A DNA stretch of 64,000 nt from Ruminococcus sp. AM22-13 (GTDB lineage Bacteria; Bacillota; Clostridia; Lachnospirales; Lachnospiraceae). Under the pieces are notes generated by a model. The model was not told the DNA's origin. It saw nothing but the letters and a program-made list of their open reading frames with translations, and made no database searches. A program made the translations under genes and the position numbers. Positions 1 through 7,766 of this stretch are shown piece after piece. Each line of letters starts with the position of its first letter. The stretch's first letter is position 1. Location of the stretch: the NCBI RefSeq assembly GCF_003471165.1, contig NZ_QRIL01000002.1:62001-126000 (forward strand). The letters are read 5' to 3'.

Positions 1-569
1 TTTCCGAGAAAAAATCCCATTCTCCGCAGCGAATTCTCCCACACATCCTGTTTCCATGCAAAAATTTCTTCCATGATCCTGCCAAAGCAGCCTGACATCT
101 TGTCAATATCCTGTTCGCCGGCTTTTTCCATTTCAGAAAGCTCTTTTAGAAGTTCCTGTATCCGGCGTGATTTCTCCGGATATTTCTTATCCAGCTTCCG
201 GACTTTTCCCTGTAGAACTTTTGAATACCCAAGGGCCATCGCTTTCTTCTCATCTTCCCAGTCATCCCGGCATTTATGATAGGTAAGAAGTACATTCATA
301 TCTGCCGCATATCCGGTCACTGCATTTCTTCTGACCGGCTGTTTTCGTACCGGATGAATGATGCATCTGGTTGTTCCTTTCCGGGTTGGCGGCTCATAAA
401 GAGCACTCAGCAAAATTACAACAAACGTCATATCATAAGTCAGAGAAATCTGTCCGGATATTCCATATCTGTCTTTCAATTCTCTGCACAGACCGCAGTA
501 AAAGGAACGGTAAAGGTCGAAATCCTTAAACTTTATTTCCGGCTTATTCATTACTACATATCCAAACAT
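1..569 (-). CDS. DUF5685 family protein, C-terminus off the window
   Basis: An open minus-strand frame starts at an ATG at 569 behind a GGAGG and runs off the left edge without a stop, giving about 189 visible residues. The N-terminus begins MFGYVVMNKPEIKFKDF, followed by a Y-CGLC motif near residue 30, an HP motif near residue 74 and a YHKC-DDWEDEKK segment near residue 100. I recognise this layout as the DUF5685 family, conserved in Clostridia, whose function is unknown. The cysteines hint at metal or cofactor binding, but that is inference. It is the last visible gene of a likely operon with the zinc-ribbon, flavin reductase and methyltransferase genes. Confidence 0.75.
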   Translation of the reverse strand, partial: MFGYVVMNKPEIKFKDFDLYRSFYCGLCRELKDRYGISGQISLTYDMTFVVILLSALYEPPTRKGTTRCIIHPVRKQPVRRNAVTGYAADMNVLLTYHKCRDDWEDEKKAMALGYSKVLQGKVRKLDKKYPEKSRRIQELLKELSEMEKAGEQDIDKMSGCFGRIMEEIFAWKQDVWENSLRRMGFFLG

Positions 570-656
570 AATTCCTCCATTATATTTAGCACTCTATTTG
601 ATTATTCAAAGTTTTCTCCCGCTTATGCTTCGCCGGGGTTCTACTGATTCGCTGTA

Positions 657-1067
657 CTAGCGTCTTTTTACAAATTTTGCGTGGCACTTCGGGCATTCAA
701 TTTCTACTTTCTGTCCTTTTCCTCTCGGAATACGGATTTTCTGTCCACAGCCCGGGCAGGTATAGATATGATGTGTCTTTCTCTGTTCCATCATATTCTT
801 CTCTCTGGCAAACTGGCTGCGGACTTTCTGCGTATAACCCAGATATTTCTGATTTTCCGCATAACGGGCAGAGACATTTCTGGAAAAAATTCTGAAATAT
901 GTATAGATAATAAGAATAAATCCCAATGTATCTAAAATGCCGCCTGCTACATTTCTTCTGAGAAAAGATCCTATCACGATAACAAAAAGTGCCACTCCAA
1001 GAGTAAATCTTGCGAACTGGTCTACTCCATAACGTCCCTGCATAAATTTATTTAATTTATCTTTCAT
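657..1067 (-). CDS. Small membrane protein with C-terminal zinc ribbon
   Basis: A 136-residue protein with two hydrophobic segments (about residues 18-36 and 43-60), a charged linker, and a C-terminal zinc ribbon with CPGC and CPKC knuckles near residues 104 and 126. The tail is basic (KFVKRR). The start at 1067 has AGAGG 7 bases upstream. It follows the flavin reductase gene by 12 bases and so is probably co-transcribed with it. The membrane hairpin and cytoplasmic zinc ribbon suggest nucleic-acid or protein contact at the membrane, but no function is known. I do not recognise a named family. Confidence 0.75.
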   Translation of the reverse strand: MKDKLNKFMQGRYGVDQFARFTLGVALFVIVIGSFLRRNVAGGILDTLGFILIIYTYFRIFSRNVSARYAENQKYLGYTQKVRSQFAREKNMMEQRKTHHIYTCPGCGQKIRIPRGKGQKVEIECPKCHAKFVKRR

Positions 1068-1079
1068 AGATTACCTCTT

Positions 1080-1586
1080 TTATTCCCTCACGAGAACTTT
1101 CACGATTTCTGCGATATACATGGTATGATAATCTTTCTGAGGATACCATTTGCCGTCATTTTCCGGTGCGTCAAAGCACTCCGGTTTAATCTCATCATGA
1201 TACATTTTCTTGCAGACCATGATCATATCTGCTTCCTCGATTCCTGCTGTTCCATCTGTGAAATATGGAGTCAGACCTGCGTCTTTAATCTTATCCACAC
1301 CTTTTCCGGAAACCCTGCCACAATAATTTAATGCTTTTCGATACTCTTCTCCCAGCACGGAAATCGTAAATGTATCTTCTCTGTCTACGAATTCTTTTGT
1401 ATATCTCTGTGGACGGATGTATACAGTTACTGCATTCTTTCCCCACATAACACCCATTGCGCCCCAGCTGGCTGTCATGGTGTTGCATTTTTCTTCATTT
1501 CCAGCTGTGATCAGCAGCCATTCTTTTCCAATCTTAGTAAATGGATTCATAGTCAGTTCTTCTGCTTTTACTTCTTTAAAACTCAT
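1080..1586 (-). CDS. Flavin reductase-like (FMN-binding split-barrel) protein
   Basis: A 168-residue protein of the usual length for the flavin reductase-like domain family. The N-terminal segment with ITAG, TMTASWGAMGVMW and IRPQRYTKEFVD matches the FMN-binding core of these proteins, followed by FTISVLG. Family members bind FMN and reduce it, or use it for small-molecule redox, in the cytoplasm. The natural substrate cannot be read from sequence. It lies 20 bases downstream of the methyltransferase gene on the same strand, with a GAGAGGA ribosome binding site. Confidence 0.85.
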   Translation of the reverse strand: MSFKEVKAEELTMNPFTKIGKEWLLITAGNEEKCNTMTASWGAMGVMWGKNAVTVYIRPQRYTKEFVDREDTFTISVLGEEYRKALNYCGRVSGKGVDKIKDAGLTPYFTDGTAGIEEADMIMVCKKMYHDEIKPECFDAPENDGKWYPQKDYHTMYIAEIVKVLVRE

Positions 1587-1606
1587 AATAATGTCCTCTC
1601 TTTCTA

Positions 1607-2809
1607 TTACCTGTCATTGCAAACCTGGAAAATATAAAATTTTAAATAGTAAGACTCATCTGCTGCCCAGAGAATCGGGTGATCTGGTGCCTGGGTTCTG
1701 TATTCTACCTGGCGCAGTCTCTTATGTACATTCTTTGCTGCCTGTCCGATTGTTCTGGTGAATAACTCGTAATCCATAAAATGAGAGCAGGAACAGGTTG
1801 CCAGAAATCCTCCGTCTTTGACCAGTTTCATAGCACGCAGATTGATTTCTCTATATCCTTTTACTGCATTCTTGATTGAGTTTCTTGACTTGGTAAATGC
1901 CGGAGGATCCAAAATCACAACGTCAAATTTCTCACCTTTCTGTTCCAGTTCAGGAAGAAGCTCAAATACATCCTCGCAGATAAATTTCACTTTGTCAGAT
2001 AAGCCGTTTAATGTGGCATTGGCTGTCGCCTGATCTACCGCAAGCTGAGATGCATCCACACCGGTTACACTGTCAGCACCTGCGATTCCCGCATTCAGAG
2101 CAAAGGAGCCTGTATGTGTGAAGCAGTCCAGGACTTTCGCACCCTTACATAATTTCTGAATTGCAAGTCTGTTATATTTTTGATCAAGGAAGAAGCCTGT
2201 TTTCTGTCCGTCTTTGACATCTACTTCGTATTTTACGCCGTTTTCTTCAATCTGTACAAGTGTCGGGAATTCCGGTCCGATGAAGCCTTTCACCAGTTCC
2301 ATGCCTTCCTGTTTACGGACCTTTACATCACTTCTCTCATAAACACCACGGATCGTAATTCCATCTTCCGCAAGAACTTTCTTAATAAGCTCCACGATCG
2401 TCTCTTTGAAACGGTCGATTCCAAGCGCCAGTGACTGGACAACAAGCACATCAGAAAACTTATCCACAACAAGTCCCGGAAGAAAATCTGCCTCTGCAAA
2501 AATCAGACGACAGCTGCTTATATCTACCACTTTTTTACGATATTCCCATGCATCACGTACGCGCTTCTCCAGAAGTTCTTCATTGATTTCAACATTCTCA
2601 TCTCTGGTCATCAGACGTACTGTAATCTTGGAGTTCGTATTAATAAATCCTCTTCCCATCGGATATCCGTCAAAATCATGGACAAGAACTATGTCTCCGT
2701 TCTCAAAACTTCCCATGATTGAATCTATTTCATTATCAAAAATCCACATTCCGCCGGATTTCAGAAGTCGTCCCTCACCTTTTTTCATGGTTACAACTGC
2801 TATACCCAT
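1607..2809 (-). CDS. Class I rRNA large-subunit methyltransferase, RlmI/YwbD type
   Basis: A 400-residue protein with an N-terminal PUA-like domain (about 1-85, beginning VTMKKGEGRLLKSGGMWIF), a central domain, and a C-terminal Rossmann methyltransferase. SAM motif I reads VLDCFTHTGSFALNAG near residue 225 and the motif IV region is DPPAFTKSRNS near 300. This is the architecture of the RlmI family, which methylates a cytosine C5 in 23S rRNA. The exact target in Firmicutes homologues is not certain. ATG start with GAGGAGG just upstream. It is the first gene of a likely four-gene operon running left. Confidence 0.88.
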   Translation of the reverse strand: MGIAVVTMKKGEGRLLKSGGMWIFDNEIDSIMGSFENGDIVLVHDFDGYPMGRGFINTNSKITVRLMTRDENVEINEELLEKRVRDAWEYRKKVVDISSCRLIFAEADFLPGLVVDKFSDVLVVQSLALGIDRFKETIVELIKKVLAEDGITIRGVYERSDVKVRKQEGMELVKGFIGPEFPTLVQIEENGVKYEVDVKDGQKTGFFLDQKYNRLAIQKLCKGAKVLDCFTHTGSFALNAGIAGADSVTGVDASQLAVDQATANATLNGLSDKVKFICEDVFELLPELEQKGEKFDVVILDPPAFTKSRNSIKNAVKGYREINLRAMKLVKDGGFLATCSCSHFMDYELFTRTIGQAAKNVHKRLRQVEYRTQAPDHPILWAADESYYLKFYIFQVCNDR

Positions 2810-2997
2810 TTATCTTCCTCCTCGTTATGTTTTCATCACATTTCATGATATCAAATTCAAAAAGCTGTTCAAGCTCATGCGCCAAAGTTTTTGAACCTGA
2901 TATCCCTTTGTTGACACTGCTATATATACAGTAAATTTTCTATTTCTAATCACCCATTCTATCACATTCATTTTATTTTTTCCACATATAACGGAAA

Positions 2998-3035
2998 GCA
3001 GCCAGCGAAATCACAAAAATTTCACTGGCTGTTTT
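2998..3035. terminator. Bidirectional rho-independent terminator
   Basis: An inverted repeat (CAGCCAG-GAAAT and its complement, 2999-3031) with an A/T loop is followed on the plus side by a T-rich run. It separates the GNAT gene end from the upstream region of the methyltransferase operon. It would terminate minus-strand transcription from the GNAT/DUF1002 side, though its T-tract is weaker in that direction. Confidence 0.6.
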
Positions 3036-3065
3036 CTGTTTGTTTCTTTTATTTTTAGTGTTTTT

Positions 3066-3590
3066 TCAGATTTTTTTTGCATTTTTCAGAAGTATACATC
3101 TTGGAAGTCCACCATAGCAGAGTGCAATCTTCTTTACTTCATATCCATGGTTCTCCATGTTATGTCTGCTGAACTGATTATCAGGATGTATCGTACACAT
3201 CAGATAATAGTATTCTTCCAAATTCAGGAAATTCTCTGCTGCATCGAGCATCCGTCCCTGCAGCCCATTGCCTCTGTATGCATTTCCTACAACTGCTGAA
3301 TCCATGACTGCTACATGTGAAAGCTGTTCTTCATCAAAATCGAGATAAGTCCCCAGATTATCTTCCTTATTTTCAGGATATTTAATAAGAAAGAATCCTG
3401 CTATCTCTTCTTCTGAAGATTCTGCTACAACTACAAAACCATGCTCTTTCAGATGCGCACGGATATAATCTTCATTATCAGCTACAAACCAGTCCGGATG
3501 TTCTTTATCGCCCTGTGCTTCATTCATAACTTTCATAATTCCGACAACATCTGCTTCGTCTGCTTTCCGTATCAGAAACGTCCCCTGCAT
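3066..3590 (-). CDS. GNAT family N-acetyltransferase
   Basis: From the ATG at 3590 the product is 174 residues, beginning MQGTFLIRKADEADVVGIMKVMNEA. It has the GNAT fold signature: an N-terminal strand-helix, a central VAVMDSAVVGNAYRGNGLQGRMLDAAE (acetyl-CoA-binding R/Q-x-x-G-x-G/A region) and a C-terminal N-FSRHNMENHGY segment. The substrate is unknown. The frame stays open to 3722, but that extension lies inside the DUF1002 gene, is low in hydrophobic residues, and has no ribosome binding site. At 3590 there is AAGGA at 7 bases. The gene sits 46 bases after the DUF1002 stop. Confidence 0.85.
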   Translation of the reverse strand: MQGTFLIRKADEADVVGIMKVMNEAQGDKEHPDWFVADNEDYIRAHLKEHGFVVVAESSEEEIAGFFLIKYPENKEDNLGTYLDFDEEQLSHVAVMDSAVVGNAYRGNGLQGRMLDAAENFLNLEEYYYLMCTIHPDNQFSRHNMENHGYEVKKIALCYGGLPRCILLKNAKKI

Positions 3591-3636
3591 AGCACTATCC
3601 TTGTTCTGGTTCTGCTTATATTCCTGGCCTTTTCGA

Positions 3637-5226
3637 TTATTCTGCATAATCTTCGCTGTTCTCTGTGTCTGCGGTTTCAGTTGTCTCTGCCTCATCTGTA
3701 TTATAGGTTTCGCTGCTCTCACCGTAGAGTTTCTCGAAGAATTTCATTGTCTCATTATATAAAGTCTGTCTGTCTTCATCAGAAAGTTCGCTAAGCTCCG
3801 GGCTTGCCTGTGTATCTGCGCTTAATCCAAAGATCTCTTTCATGGATTTATCTACCATATTGAGTTCTGTGCTCATGTAAATTTCAGTTCCATCTGCCTG
3901 ATAGGAATCTGTTCCCTCAGTAAGAATCTGCAGGTATGCTTTCTCTACATCTTTGGAAAGTGTTGCACCATTTTCAGCATCAAGAACTACAGATGCGGTT
4001 GCTGTCTCATCTTCCATAGCTGTTGTAAGAGCAGCTGTATCGCCCTCGTATTCTCCTTTACAGAAATTCTCAGCTTTATTAAATAATGTCAGCTGATCCT
4101 CTGTTAATGAGGAAGTGTCAAGTTCATCTGTTGTAGTTCCATTCTCAACACCCTCTGTTTGATCCGCTTCTTCATCTATATTGCCAAGTGTGCTGTCATC
4201 TGTTGTCTCGTCACCAGCTGTTTCCTCCGGCATATCTGTAGAATTCATTTCATCATCCTGATCACTGCTGTTATCCTCAACCAGACCAGACTCCTGTTCC
4301 AGTGATGGGTTCTCTGTAGAACTCTCTACGATATTTCCTCCCAGAGCACTGTTATCAACGCTGTTGAGAATATCGTCGCCATCTGCTGTATCACCTGCAT
4401 TAACAGTGTCGTCTTCTTCGTCAGCAATGTCACCGAGTTCACCACTGTCACCGGATGTATTCTGGTCTACCTGTTCCAGAGTTGCTTTTACATCATCATA
4501 ATTATAATCCTGCTGTGCAATCTGCTTCAGAAGCTCTACGATCTTATTGATCTGGTCAGAATCCAGATTTACATTGTTCTGCTGTGCAACATTTACTACG
4601 ATATTGTAAATCTCATCTGCATTCTGAACGTTATCCTTGATAACCTGCATCTTGGAATTGTTCATAACAGTTGTTGCATCATTCTTACCGACTTCATCTG
4701 CAAGATTTCCTGTTACTACCATTTCCTCTGTTGCAAGTTCTTTCTTCGTGCTGTCAAGCTGTTCGCCTGTAGCTGTCTCATATGCCATCTGGATACCGGT
4801 CAGCGCACCTGTACCGGATACTTCGAACGGGCAGGCTGCAACTACTTCACAGTTCTTTACTCCTGATGTGGAAAGTGAAGTAGCAATCATGTTACAGGTT
4901 ACCCAGTTAAGGTTGGCTGTTCTTACTTTGATTCCGCCGGACTGGGTTGGTTTTACGTATGCGCAGCTTACTGTTCTGGTTCCGATCTGTTCGATTGGTA
5001 CATAGGCACTTAAGTGATCTCTTTCATCCTGGTTTGTGACGGTAAGGATCTGTACCTGACTGCTGTCTACGTTAAAGTATTTCATCATTGTATTCTTCTG
5101 GTCCTGGGAAAGATCTGCTCCCAGTGTTACCACTTTCATGGAATCTGCCATTGTCGGTACTGCTGTTCCTGAAAGTACCAGGCATGCGCTGCATAAAAGT
5201 GCGGCTGCGGATTTTGCTTTTTTCAT
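3637..5226 (-). CDS. Secreted DUF1002 domain protein with acidic linker
   Basis: A 529-residue exported protein. The signal peptide (1-27) ends in a likely signal peptidase I site after PTMA. The DUF1002 domain spans about 30-230 (VVTLGADLSQDQKNTMMKYF, then the TANLNWVTCNMIA stretch). A long Asp/Glu/Ser/Thr-rich low-complexity region follows from roughly 255 to 385, then a more ordinary C-terminal region. DUF1002 proteins are widespread in Firmicutes and their function is unknown. The acidic linker could be a flexible wall or calcium-interacting spacer, which is inference. It is monocistronic or followed by the GNAT gene. ATG start with GGGAGG upstream. Confidence 0.85.
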   Translation of the reverse strand: MKKAKSAAALLCSACLVLSGTAVPTMADSMKVVTLGADLSQDQKNTMMKYFNVDSSQVQILTVTNQDERDHLSAYVPIEQIGTRTVSCAYVKPTQSGGIKVRTANLNWVTCNMIATSLSTSGVKNCEVVAACPFEVSGTGALTGIQMAYETATGEQLDSTKKELATEEMVVTGNLADEVGKNDATTVMNNSKMQVIKDNVQNADEIYNIVVNVAQQNNVNLDSDQINKIVELLKQIAQQDYNYDDVKATLEQVDQNTSGDSGELGDIADEEDDTVNAGDTADGDDILNSVDNSALGGNIVESSTENPSLEQESGLVEDNSSDQDDEMNSTDMPEETAGDETTDDSTLGNIDEEADQTEGVENGTTTDELDTSSLTEDQLTLFNKAENFCKGEYEGDTAALTTAMEDETATASVVLDAENGATLSKDVEKAYLQILTEGTDSYQADGTEIYMSTELNMVDKSMKEIFGLSADTQASPELSELSDEDRQTLYNETMKFFEKLYGESSETYNTDEAETTETADTENSEDYAE

Positions 5227-5336
5227 AATAGAAACCTCCCTGATATGTGTTCAATTTTTGATTGAATTTTGTGTTCTTATTGATATTGGTATTATAGCAC
5301 GTTTGGTTGGGGATTTGTAATTTTTATTGTTCTTTT

Positions 5337-5891
5337 CTAAATAATTCCAAGTCCCTCCAGCAGGATTTTCACTCCAATAAGAATGAGTATGATTCCACCG
5401 CATAGTTCTGCTTTGGATTTGTATTTCATTCCAAAGAGGCTTCCAATCTTGACGCCTGCGGCTGAACAGACGAAGGTTACTATTCCAATGAAGGAAACAG
5501 CAGGGACGATTGCTACTTTGAGAAATGCGAATGTTACGCCTACTGCAAGTGCATCAATACTGGTTGCGACTGCAAGTAAAAACATGGATTTGACATCCAT
5601 ATCTGCATTGACGTGTTCTTCTTCTCTGGATTCTTTGATCATGCTGATTCCGATAAATAACAGAAGTACAAATGCTACCCAATGGCTGTAGCGGGTTACT
5701 TTGTCTGCGAAGAATCGTCCTCCGGAGTATCCAATAAGAGGCATTAATGCCTGAAATCCGCCGAACCATGCACCTGCGATGCACATATGTTTTGCTTTGA
5801 TTTTGCCAAGGGAAAGTCCTTTACAGATGGATACCGCAAATGCATCCATGGACAGCCCGATTGCCAGTATAAACAGTTCAAAAATATTCAT
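5337..5891 (-). CDS. mntP: Manganese efflux pump MntP
   Basis: A 184-residue polytopic protein with six predicted helices in two inverted halves. Each half carries the family's conserved motif: SMDAFAVSICKGL (residues about 14-26) and SIDALAVGVTFAFL (about 109-122), with the membrane Asp residues used for Mn(II) passage. MntP exports manganese across the cytoplasmic membrane to prevent toxicity. The ATG at 5891 follows AAAGGAGAG. Its upstream region carries a yybP-ykoY-like riboswitch and a sigma-A promoter (see entries at 6084-6260). That pairing is well known for mntP genes and independently supports the call. Confidence 0.93.
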   Translation of the reverse strand: MNIFELFILAIGLSMDAFAVSICKGLSLGKIKAKHMCIAGAWFGGFQALMPLIGYSGGRFFADKVTRYSHWVAFVLLLFIGISMIKESREEEHVNADMDVKSMFLLAVATSIDALAVGVTFAFLKVAIVPAVSFIGIVTFVCSAAGVKIGSLFGMKYKSKAELCGGIILILIGVKILLEGLGII

Positions 5892-5939
5892 GTCTTTTTC
5901 TCTCCTTTATCTGTGTAAAATATTTTTATAGAATTGCTG

Positions 5940-6059
5940 CCGCGGCACAGGAAAGAATCCTGCAAGCAGGATTCTTCGCCTGCGGCGGGTCGCTTCAGCG
6001 ACATAATTCCTTTCCGCTGCAGTGCGATACTGCCCGGAGGGCTTTTTTATGTCACTGGA
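5940..6059. repeat. Palindromic intergenic repeat between riboswitch and mntP
   Basis: A G+C-rich block of about 120 bp holds three perfect hairpins: AAGAATCCTGC with its complement at 5953-5976, GTCGC-TTCA-GCGAC at 5989-6002, and GCCC-GGA-GGGC at 6032-6042 followed by TTTTTT on the plus strand. A shorter relative (AGAATCCTGC joined to CTGCGGCGGGTT) occurs at about 59990-60013. It lies in the mntP 5' leader, downstream of the riboswitch. It is more likely a dispersed palindromic element than part of the switch. Confidence 0.65.
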
Positions 6060-6083
6060 ACATTACGGAGTAATTTTCTGTGA

Positions 6084-6220
6084 CATAAAAAAAGAGACAC
6101 ACAGACAGTTGTTCTAACTGTCCATGAGTCTCATCGTTTACTGTAATACCGGGTGCGCATTGCACCATTATGTCGATAGTACTACATATCCTTTAGAATA
6201 TGCCGATTACTCCCTCGCGG
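6084..6220 (-). ncRNA. yybP-ykoY manganese riboswitch with terminator
   Basis: Read on the minus strand, the segment opens with GAGGGAGTAATCGGC (6202-6216), close to the conserved GGGGAGTAG-type 5' strand. It continues through a CCGGTATTACAG region and ends with GATGAGACTCATGGACAG, matching the conserved 3' core of this class. GAGAC-loop-GACAGTT pairs with AACTGTC and GTCTC, followed by seven T, giving an intrinsic terminator at 6086-6130 that overlaps the aptamer 3' strand. This is the known Mn(II) on-switch design: Mn binding should free readthrough into mntP, which begins about 190 bases further on. Confidence 0.8.
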
Positions 6221-6231
6221 AGAATGTCCAT

Positions 6232-6260
6232 ATTCTATCATATTGATTATTGTTTATCAA
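6232..6260 (-). promoter_or_regulatory. Sigma-A promoter of the mntP riboswitch transcript
   Basis: On the minus strand a -35 TTGATA (6255-6260), a 17-base spacer and a -10 TAGAAT (6232-6237) lie directly upstream of the aptamer. Transcription would begin about 6225, so the riboswitch would sit at the very 5' end of the RNA. The promoter lies within the degraded tail of the neighbouring ABC pseudogene. Confidence 0.65.
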
Positions 6261-6276
6261 GTAGTCTTTTACAATT

Positions 6277-6675
6277 TCCATCCGGCAGCTTTTCTGCAAA
6301 GTTACTGTTCACTCCGTTCTCAGTAACACGCTTCGCGATGCACAGAATTTATGCTATTCGCATAAATTCGCGCGGTATGTCTCGGGATTTTGGCATTCTC
6401 ATGCCAAAACACCTCGCGGGATAGTGTCGTGTGAACAGTAACTCTGCAAATTCATCACAGTGAGCCAGTTTTGCCGCTGCGATTACTTCTTCATCCGTTG
6501 CATTCTGTTTACCGATTCTGATATTTTCCATAATGGAGTTATTAAACAGCGTGACATCCTGAAATACGATTGAATAGATAGACATCAGGGTTTTCGGATC
6601 TATTTTTGAGATGTCCATACCACCGACTTTGATCTGTCCTCTGGTGATATCCCAGAAGCGGGATGCTAGTCTGGA
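6277..6675 (-). pseudogene. ABC exporter ATPase relic, interrupted by a MITE
   Basis: Residues reading SRLASRFWDITRGQIKVGG, then KTLMSIYSIVFQDVTLFNNS (Q-loop region) and MENIRIGKQNATDEEVIAAA match the nucleotide-binding domain of MdlB/MsbA-type exporters. Walker A is missing upstream, and the signature motif, Walker B and the whole membrane domain are absent. The relic is cut by the 142-bp element at 6301-6442. Removing that element and one copy of the 8-bp duplication restores CDEFAEKLPDG, which is the expected continuation of the family, before the frame ends at 6247. So the gene was already fragmentary or decayed after insertion. The 121-residue ORF at 6349-6714 ends in MITE-encoded residues and is not a real protein. 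Confidence 0.85.
6301..6442. mobile_element. 142-bp MITE-like element with 12-bp TIRs and 8-bp TSD
   Basis: Perfect 12-bp terminal inverted repeats, GTTACTGTTCAC (6301-6312) and GTGAACAGTAAC (6431-6442), bound an element with no coding capacity. It carries two internal hairpins (GAATTTATG-type at about 6345-6369 and TTTTGGCATTCTCATGCCAAAA-like at about 6388-6409). It is flanked by identical TCTGCAAA octamers at 6293-6300 and 6443-6450, a target-site duplication. Removing it restores an ABC ATPase reading frame. It is non-autonomous; no related transposase is in the window. A degenerate end resembling the left TIR is at 56209. Confidence 0.88.
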
Positions 6676-6706
6676 TACCCTGTATCTGTTCCTGTTCTTC
6701 CTGATT

Positions 6707-7195
6707 TTAATCACCTGACTTATATATTTTACTCCAGACTTCTTTCAGGCGTTCCAGCGAATATCCGGCATTGGCAGGACTGGTTGACGGGAGTTTATCT
6801 GCCTTGATTCCATTTACCGGAAAAATGTATTTCTGATATAGTTCATATGCTTTCCCACCATTCGTATAAATCACCTGAATGTCGGCAGTCTTTAAAATTT
6901 CAGAAAGGTCGTTCGGTATCACATTACGAATACTGGCATCGGAAGAGCCTTCGATCTCGCAGCTTTGGATCACATCCCACACTGCAATGTGGTGTGTAAG
7001 AAGTATCTTTTTCTTCTCCTCGATTGTCTGTGGTACTTCACAGCCAAGAATACCTGCAAGTACCTTCCAGAATCGGTTCTGTTTATGTCCGTAGAAAAAC
7101 TTCTGTTCTCGGGACTTCACCGATGGAAAGCTGCCAAGTATCAGAATTCTTGAATTTTCATCGTATACGGGTGCGATTGTGTGTTCTATTTTCAT
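6707..7195 (-). CDS. DNA-deoxyinosine glycosylase (UDG superfamily)
   Basis: A 162-residue uracil-DNA-glycosylase-fold protein. The active-site region LGSFPSVKSREQKFFYG (about residues 20-36) with H-QNRFWKVL after it is the signature of the hypoxanthine/deoxyinosine glycosylase branch (family 6). The C-terminal LPSTSPANAGYS supplies the second active-site loop. It would remove deaminated adenine from DNA to start base-excision repair in the cytoplasm. The length is normal for the family. The ATG at 7195 is followed by a complete frame, and its 3' end abuts the ABC relic. It is the last core gene before the accessory island. Confidence 0.88.
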   Translation of the reverse strand: MKIEHTIAPVYDENSRILILGSFPSVKSREQKFFYGHKQNRFWKVLAGILGCEVPQTIEEKKKILLTHHIAVWDVIQSCEIEGSSDASIRNVIPNDLSEILKTADIQVIYTNGGKAYELYQKYIFPVNGIKADKLPSTSPANAGYSLERLKEVWSKIYKSGD

Positions 7196-7766
7196 GGTGT
7201 TTTGTCCTTCCTTTTATTTATTTTAATCTCATTTACGAATATTATCAAACATTTTCTCATCATTTGTCATTCATTTTATATTCTCACCCCCACCAATTTT
7301 CCATAGTTGTTCTTCAAAGCAACCCTCCAACAGGAACATCTTTGAACAGATATGTTCGTGGCAAGGCAAAAGAAAAAGACCAACAGCAGCACTTCAAATT
7401 ACTACCATTGGTCTTAATGCCCTTAATTTCCAGACATTTCTGCCTTTGCCTATTTTACCCTCGACATCAAAACTACCGTCTCGACATGCGGAATCGTTTT
7501 TCACCGCTTTAACAGTACGCGAACCCGCATGGTTACTGGGTTTTTACCCCCCCTGACATGTTGCTAACATCCGCAATCATAAGGTTAAGACATGGCGTAC
7601 AGACCGTTTGACTTTGTAAACGTGTGGCGGGTATGCCGATATTTTGTAACACTTTTATAATGCAAAATCATTATAAATACTGCTACCGAATTTGGTAATA
7701 TATCAGTCCGCAGATTTGTTTTGGGCAGTTTTGCGAATGGCATTAACACCCTTTCAACGTCCCCTT
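7196..7766. other. 571-bp region without a convincing gene at the island edge
   Basis: This stretch lies between the glycosylase gene and the Fic relic. It contains an inverted repeat with a minus-strand T-tract (7373-7415, listed separately), a run of seven C at about 7547-7553, and a 22-codon plus-strand open frame at 7592-7660 (MAYRPFDFVNVWRVCRYFV). I cannot show that the short frame is expressed. The composition differs from the flanking core genes, so the edge of the mobile island probably falls here. Confidence 0.5.
7373..7415 (-). terminator. Rho-independent terminator at island edge
   Basis: On the minus strand AAGACCAA and TTGGTCTT flank a 24-base loop region and are followed by TTTTTC. 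It would end minus-strand transcription leaving the island before the glycosylase gene. Confidence 0.5.

Noticed and set aside
6349..6714. 121-codon minus-strand ORF as an independent gene
   Set aside because: Its first 13 residues and its last about 30 residues come from non-homologous and MITE DNA. Only the middle is an ABC ATPase fragment.
7592..7660. 22-codon plus-strand ORF (MAYRPFDFVNVWRVCRYFV) at the island edge
   Set aside because: Too short to judge, no clear ribosome binding site, no context. Kept only as a note in the intergenic entry.
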